A stretch of DNA of 8,778 nucleotides. Source: an uncultured Clostridia bacterium (GTDB taxonomy: Bacteria > Bacillota > Clostridia > Oscillospirales > Ruminococcaceae). Under the pieces are notes generated by a model, which did no database searches, was not told the origin of the DNA, and worked only from the letters and a program-made list of their open reading frames with translations. The position numbers and the translations under genes are program-made. Location of the stretch: assembly GCA_946613705.1 (NCBI GenBank), contig CAMOFU010000089.1:1-8778 (forward strand). Direction: 5' to 3'. Below, one piece after another: positions 6,123 to 8,778 of this stretch; position 1 is the stretch's first letter; every line of letters begins with the position of its first letter.

Positions 6123-6194
6123 GGGGGTGTGCAAGATTTTTTCGGGAATATTGCAGGATGTTTTTATAATCCTTGTCAATTGTGTTTTAGTGAC

Positions 6195-6223
6195 TTGATT
6201 TTTTTATCGGGATGTAGTATAAT
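6195..6223 (+). promoter_or_regulatory. Sigma-A promoter of proC
   Basis: TTGATT (6195-6200) and a perfect TATAAT (6218-6223) are separated by 17 bases. The expected start near 6230 leaves about 47 bases of leader before the proC ATG at 6277. It faces away from the GntR-ABC promoter; the two -35 boxes are 72 bases apart. Confidence 0.8.
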
Positions 6224-6276
6224 AGGATAAGTGTTTGTTTTGGTATATGTTATTTATGAACGGAGCTGATAGATAT

Positions 6277-7077
6277 ATGACAAATGTAGGGTTTATCGGA
6301 GCGGGCAACATGGGCTATGCTATCATGAAGGGCATAGCGGGGAGCACGCTCGGGGACAGCATCGCGCTGTATGCGTGCGACAGCTATGAGCCTGCGGCAG
6401 AACGTGCGGCGGAGCTCGGTGCGAAGGTATGTGAAAACGGAGCCGAGACTGTGAGATGCTGCAAGTATGTGTTCCTTGCGGTGAAGCCGCAGCAGCTGGA
6501 CGAGGTGCTTGACGAGATAAGCGGCGCTGTTTCGGAGGAGACGGTGCTGGTGTCGATCTGCGCGGGGATAACCGATGAGCACATCGCGTCAAGGACCCGT
6601 GAGGGAGCGAAGGTAGTGCTGGTGATGCCCAACACACCGCTGCTGCTCGGCGAGGGAGCCACGGCGCTTTCGAGGAGCGATTCGGTGACGGACGCGGAGT
6701 TTGAGCTGGTATGCAGCATCTTCGGAGCCTGCGGGATATACAGTGTGATACCCAAGGACAAGATGAAGGAGATCATAGCGATAAACGGCTCGTCGCCCGC
6801 ATTCATCTATCTTTACGCGAAGGCATTCATCGACTATGCGGACAGTGTGGGCATTGACCGCGGAGCGGCGACGGAGCTGTTTGCCAAGTCGCTGATCGGC
6901 TCGGCGAAGATGATTACCGACAGCGGAAGGACGATAGAGGAGCTTATAACGATGGTATCCTCAAAGGGCGGCACGACCATCGCGGGGCTGGAGAAGCTGC
7001 GCGAGGGCGAGCTTGAAAGGACGGTCGCGGAATGCTGCAAGGCCTGCACCAAGCGGGCATACGAGCTGGCGAAGTGA
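6277..7077 (+). CDS. proC: Pyrroline-5-carboxylate reductase
   Basis: ProC makes L-proline from 1-pyrroline-5-carboxylate with NAD(P)H, the last step of proline synthesis, in the cytoplasm. With the chosen start the protein has 266 residues, the normal length. The N-terminal Rossmann motif GFIGAGNMG is at 5-13, AVKP at 68-71 and MPNTP at 117-121. The C-terminal dimerisation/substrate region includes INGSSPAFIYLY (169-180, where many family members read GSGPAY) and SSKGGTTIAGL (228-238). An in-frame ATG at 6235 would add 14 residues before the Rossmann strand and sits only a few bases after the predicted transcription start. The ATG at 6277, with GGAG at 6262-6265, is therefore preferred, although this spacing of 11 bases is long. 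The gene has its own promoter and is transcribed divergently from the GntR-ABC operon. No convincing terminator follows it. Confidence 0.93.
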   Translation: MTNVGFIGAGNMGYAIMKGIAGSTLGDSIALYACDSYEPAAERAAELGAKVCENGAETVRCCKYVFLAVKPQQLDEVLDEISGAVSEETVLVSICAGITDEHIASRTREGAKVVLVMPNTPLLLGEGATALSRSDSVTDAEFELVCSIFGACGIYSVIPKDKMKEIIAINGSSPAFIYLYAKAFIDYADSVGIDRGAATELFAKSLIGSAKMITDSGRTIEELITMVSSKGGTTIAGLEKLREGELERTVAECCKACTKRAYELAK

Positions 7078-7113
7078 AGCAATAAGAACAGGAATACAGT
7101 AATCATTCCCTGC

Positions 7114-7143
7114 TTGTCTGCATAACATTAAGTATCGGATAAT
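7114..7143 (+). promoter_or_regulatory. Possible promoter before the SpoIIM-like gene
   Basis: TTGTCT (7114-7119) and GATAAT (7138-7143) are 18 bases apart and match the sigma-A boxes at 4 and 5 of 6 positions. A start near 7150 would leave only about 15 bases before the ATG at 7165, so this is tentative. The rest of the proC/SpoIIM-like gap (7078-7164) holds nothing else I can name. Confidence 0.3.
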
Positions 7144-7164
7144 TGATGCTTTGGAGTGATGTTT

Positions 7165-7770
7165 ATGCAGTACAGGAACGCAAGGACGGGGCTTAGGGAC
7201 ATTGATGCGGCTTTTGCGTTTATGGCAGGGGTGCTGATGCTCGGGGTGATACTGGGGACACTCTCGTATTGCTTTATGTCGGACGGGACGGTAGAGCTGC
7301 TCGGGGCGGCGACGAGGGATCACATCAGCTTCAGGAAAACGGCTGACTTTGCGCACCTGCTCCTCGATTCGTTTTTTGTGAGCACGCTGTTCGTGACGGC
7401 GGAGTTTTTGCTGGGCTTTTCGGCTTTGGGGCAGCTGCCCGAGCTGGCGGTGCTGCTATACCGAGGGTCGGGGCTGGGGTTGATCCTTTCGCAGGCTTAT
7501 GTGAGCACGCCGCGGGGGAGGCTGCCGTTCGTGATACTGCTGATAGTGCCTGCGGCGGTGATATCCTGCTATGCGCTGTGCATTGCCGCGAGGGAGGCCG
7601 TGAAGATGTCGGGGCGGCTGCTGAGGGTGATGCTGATAGACAGGCAGTGCCTCGGGCTGAGCGAGCATTTTCGCAGCTATGCTGCAAGATTTGCGGCACT
7701 GGAGGCTGCTGTGGCTGTTTCGGCAGCTGTTGACTGCATCACGTCGCTGCTGATCGCGGCTGAGATATGA
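7165..7770 (+). CDS. SpoIIM-like multi-pass membrane protein
   Basis: This 201-residue protein has about five hydrophobic segments, near 16-36, 68-88, 91-113, 119-141 and 178-199. The central part, FLLGFSALGQLPELAVLLYRGSGLGLILS (81-109), followed by a helix and a basic turn, resembles the stage II sporulation protein M/DUF95 family: a G-x-S-x-x-G turn, then a membrane segment containing an arginine-glycine (R100-G101) pair. SpoIIM in Bacillus works with SpoIID and SpoIIP in engulfment, but relatives occur in non-sporulating bacteria, so the job here is unknown. Start codons at 7156 (GTG) and 7159 (ATG) are possible; the ATG at 7165 is best spaced from TTGGAG (7151-7156). Glycine codon use is extreme, 13 of 14 being GGG, unlike the neighbouring genes. 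It lies between proC and a YesL-like gene 47 bases downstream. The family assignment is from pattern memory and moderate. Confidence 0.6.
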   Translation: MQYRNARTGLRDIDAAFAFMAGVLMLGVILGTLSYCFMSDGTVELLGAATRDHISFRKTADFAHLLLDSFFVSTLFVTAEFLLGFSALGQLPELAVLLYRGSGLGLILSQAYVSTPRGRLPFVILLIVPAAVISCYALCIAAREAVKMSGRLLRVMLIDRQCLGLSEHFRSYAARFAALEAAVAVSAAVDCITSLLIAAEI

Positions 7771-7817
7771 TCTGTAGATACGGCTTTTAGGGAAGTTTAA
7801 GAAAAAGGAGTAAACAC

Positions 7818-8693
7818 ATGGCATACAACTACAGGCCGAGAGGCCTTGCAAGACCGCCGAGAGAGAAGAAGGGGATCTTCAAATTCTTCGAGATCTACGG
7901 CAGGAGATTCTGGACGCTTATCGAGCTGAATTTTATCTATTTTGTGATCTTTATACCGATACTGGTAGGGTGGTATCTGGTAGGAAAGTTCGGCAGCTAC
8001 ACACCGCTGCTGCTCGGGCTTATCACGGCGGTGCTGTTCGGTCCCGCGACGACGGCGATAACGAAGATATGCCGCAACTACTCACAGGAGCGCAATGCCT
8101 TTGTGATCGCGGATTTCTTTGATACCTTCAAGAAGAACTTCAAGCAGGGGCTGATAATGGGCATCATCGACGTTGTCTTTACTGCGGGCTTCGTGGTTGC
8201 GCTGCCCTCATACATGACGTGGGCTGAGAAGGAGTCGTTCATGTATGTGCCGTTCGTGCTGACGATAAGCTTTATGATCGTGTTCTTTATGATGCACTTT
8301 TATATTTATCTGATGATCGCATCGACCAATCTTTCGCTGATAAAGATACTGAGAAACTCATTCTTTCTGGTGCCGCTGGGACTGAAATACTCGCTGTTCA
8401 CGCTGCTGAACTGGCTCTGGGTCGCAGGACTGGTGGTGCTGCTGTATCCCTACTCGATCTTCATAGTGCCGATATGGCCGCTGTCGTTTTTGTGCTTTGT
8501 CAATGCGTTCAACTGCTATCCCGTTATCAGGAAGTATGTTATCCAGCCTTACTACGATCAGCGCGGCGAGGATAACCCCGAGTTCGACTATCTGAAGAAG
8601 AAGGAGGACGAGGACATCTTCGAGGACAATCCCGAGCTGGACAAGCCTGTGGAGAAGAAGCAGGTACACAAGAAGGGCAAGACTATCTCATAA
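7818..8693 (+). CDS. DUF624/YesL-like membrane protein with charged C-terminal tail
   Basis: This is a 291-residue multi-pass membrane protein of unknown function. Hydrophobic segments lie near 33-56, 62-84, 112-133, 145-168 and 189-231 (the last long enough for two). The block FGPATTAITKICRNYSQERNAFVIADFFDTFKKNFKQG (74-111) is the hallmark of the DUF624/YesL family, in which a G-P-A turn is followed by a cytoplasmic D-F-(F/W)-x-x-F-(K/R)-x-N-(F/W) stretch. YesL relatives often lie near sugar-use genes, but none are visible here. The protein is longer than the roughly 210 residues usual for the family because of a basic N-terminus (RPRGLARPPREKKG) and a hydrophilic, strongly charged tail from about 245 to the end. 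The tail contains EDNPE twice (251-255 and 269-273) and ends in a lysine-rich stretch. AAAGGAG (7804-7810), 7 bases upstream, fixes the start. It is probably cotranscribed with the SpoIIM-like gene and is followed by a terminator. Confidence 0.82.
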   Translation: MAYNYRPRGLARPPREKKGIFKFFEIYGRRFWTLIELNFIYFVIFIPILVGWYLVGKFGSYTPLLLGLITAVLFGPATTAITKICRNYSQERNAFVIADFFDTFKKNFKQGLIMGIIDVVFTAGFVVALPSYMTWAEKESFMYVPFVLTISFMIVFFMMHFYIYLMIASTNLSLIKILRNSFFLVPLGLKYSLFTLLNWLWVAGLVVLLYPYSIFIVPIWPLSFLCFVNAFNCYPVIRKYVIQPYYDQRGEDNPEFDYLKKKEDEDIFEDNPELDKPVEKKQVHKKGKTIS

Positions 8694-8701
8694 TTGAAAA
8701 G

Positions 8702-8726
8702 GCCGCAGGATCCTGCCTGCGGCTTT
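8702..8726 (+). terminator. Intrinsic terminator after the YesL-like gene
   Basis: GCCGCAGG (8702-8709) pairs perfectly with CCTGCGGC (8716-8723) around a 6-base loop, 8 bases after the stop codon. AAAA precedes the stem and TTTGCTGTTTGT follows it, an imperfect U-tract. The remaining bases to the window end (8727-8778) hold nothing I can identify. Confidence 0.78.
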
Positions 8727-8778
8727 GCTGTTTGTAAATAACGTCTGCGGAGAAAACGACGGCGAAGAAAATTACAGC

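Noticed and set aside
6145..6179. Second TTGACA on the minus strand (6179-6174) upstream of the GntR promoter, and a TATAAT on the plus strand at 6165-6170
   Set aside because: Neither has a partner box at suitable spacing: the TTGACA is followed by CTGCAA at the -10 distance, and the TATAAT has no -35-like element 16-18 bases upstream.
6235..6276. N-terminal extension of proC starting at the ATG at 6235
   Set aside because: It would put 14 extra residues before the Rossmann strand and starts about 5 bases after the predicted transcription start with no ribosome binding site. The ATG at 6277 gives the normal protein length.
7091..7113. Imperfect inverted repeat AGGAAT...ATTCCCT after proC considered as a terminator
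   Set aside because: The stem is six pairs with a bulge and has no following T-tract, so it is too weak to call.
1..8778. CRISPR arrays, transposases, tRNA/rRNA genes, lysine riboswitch
   Set aside because: No repeat-spacer pattern, transposase-like protein, tRNA cloverleaf or L-box-like leader was seen. Any leader regulating the DAP cluster would be upstream of asd, outside the window.

Overview
The window reads as a chromosomal segment of a Gram-positive, Clostridia-type bacterium, most likely in or near Ruminococcus (Oscillospiraceae). This is inferred from three things: a diaminopimelate (DAP) gene cluster of clostridial type, AGGAGG-like ribosome binding sites before most genes with sigma-A-like promoters, and protein families typical of Firmicutes (YtrA-type GntR regulator, SpoIIM-like and DUF624/YesL-like membrane proteins). 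Base composition is moderately GC-rich. I see no mobile elements, CRISPR arrays, tRNA or rRNA genes.

Region 1 (1-3250, + strand) is a lysine/peptidoglycan-precursor cluster. It holds the 3' part of aspartate-semialdehyde dehydrogenase (asd), a small calcineurin-like metallophosphoesterase, dapA and dapB. The last three enzymes named here in pathway order, Asd, DapA and DapB, carry aspartyl phosphate to tetrahydrodipicolinate. The phosphoesterase sits between asd and dapA, and its last codons contain the dapA ribosome binding site. A terminator-like hairpin lies between dapA and dapB, and a strong one follows dapB.

Region 2 (3254-6058, - strand, convergent with dapB) is a compact four-gene operon: a YtrA-type GntR repressor, an ABC ATPase and two different ABC-2 type membrane proteins. 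All junctions overlap or touch. It starts from a perfect sigma-A promoter (TTGACA, 17 bp, TATAAT), and a 7-bp inverted repeat covers the expected transcription start, which suggests autorepression. The transported substrate cannot be read from the sequence.

Region 3 (6195-8723, + strand) is transcribed away from the ABC operon. It contains proC (pyrroline-5-carboxylate reductase) with its own promoter, a SpoIIM-like membrane protein with an extreme glycine-codon bias, and a DUF624/YesL-like membrane protein with a charged C-terminal tail, closed by a terminator.

Most of the window is ordinary housekeeping content. The parts most worth following up are the promoter/operator of the ABC operon, the unexplained phosphoesterase in the DAP cluster and the SpoIIM-like/YesL-like pair.
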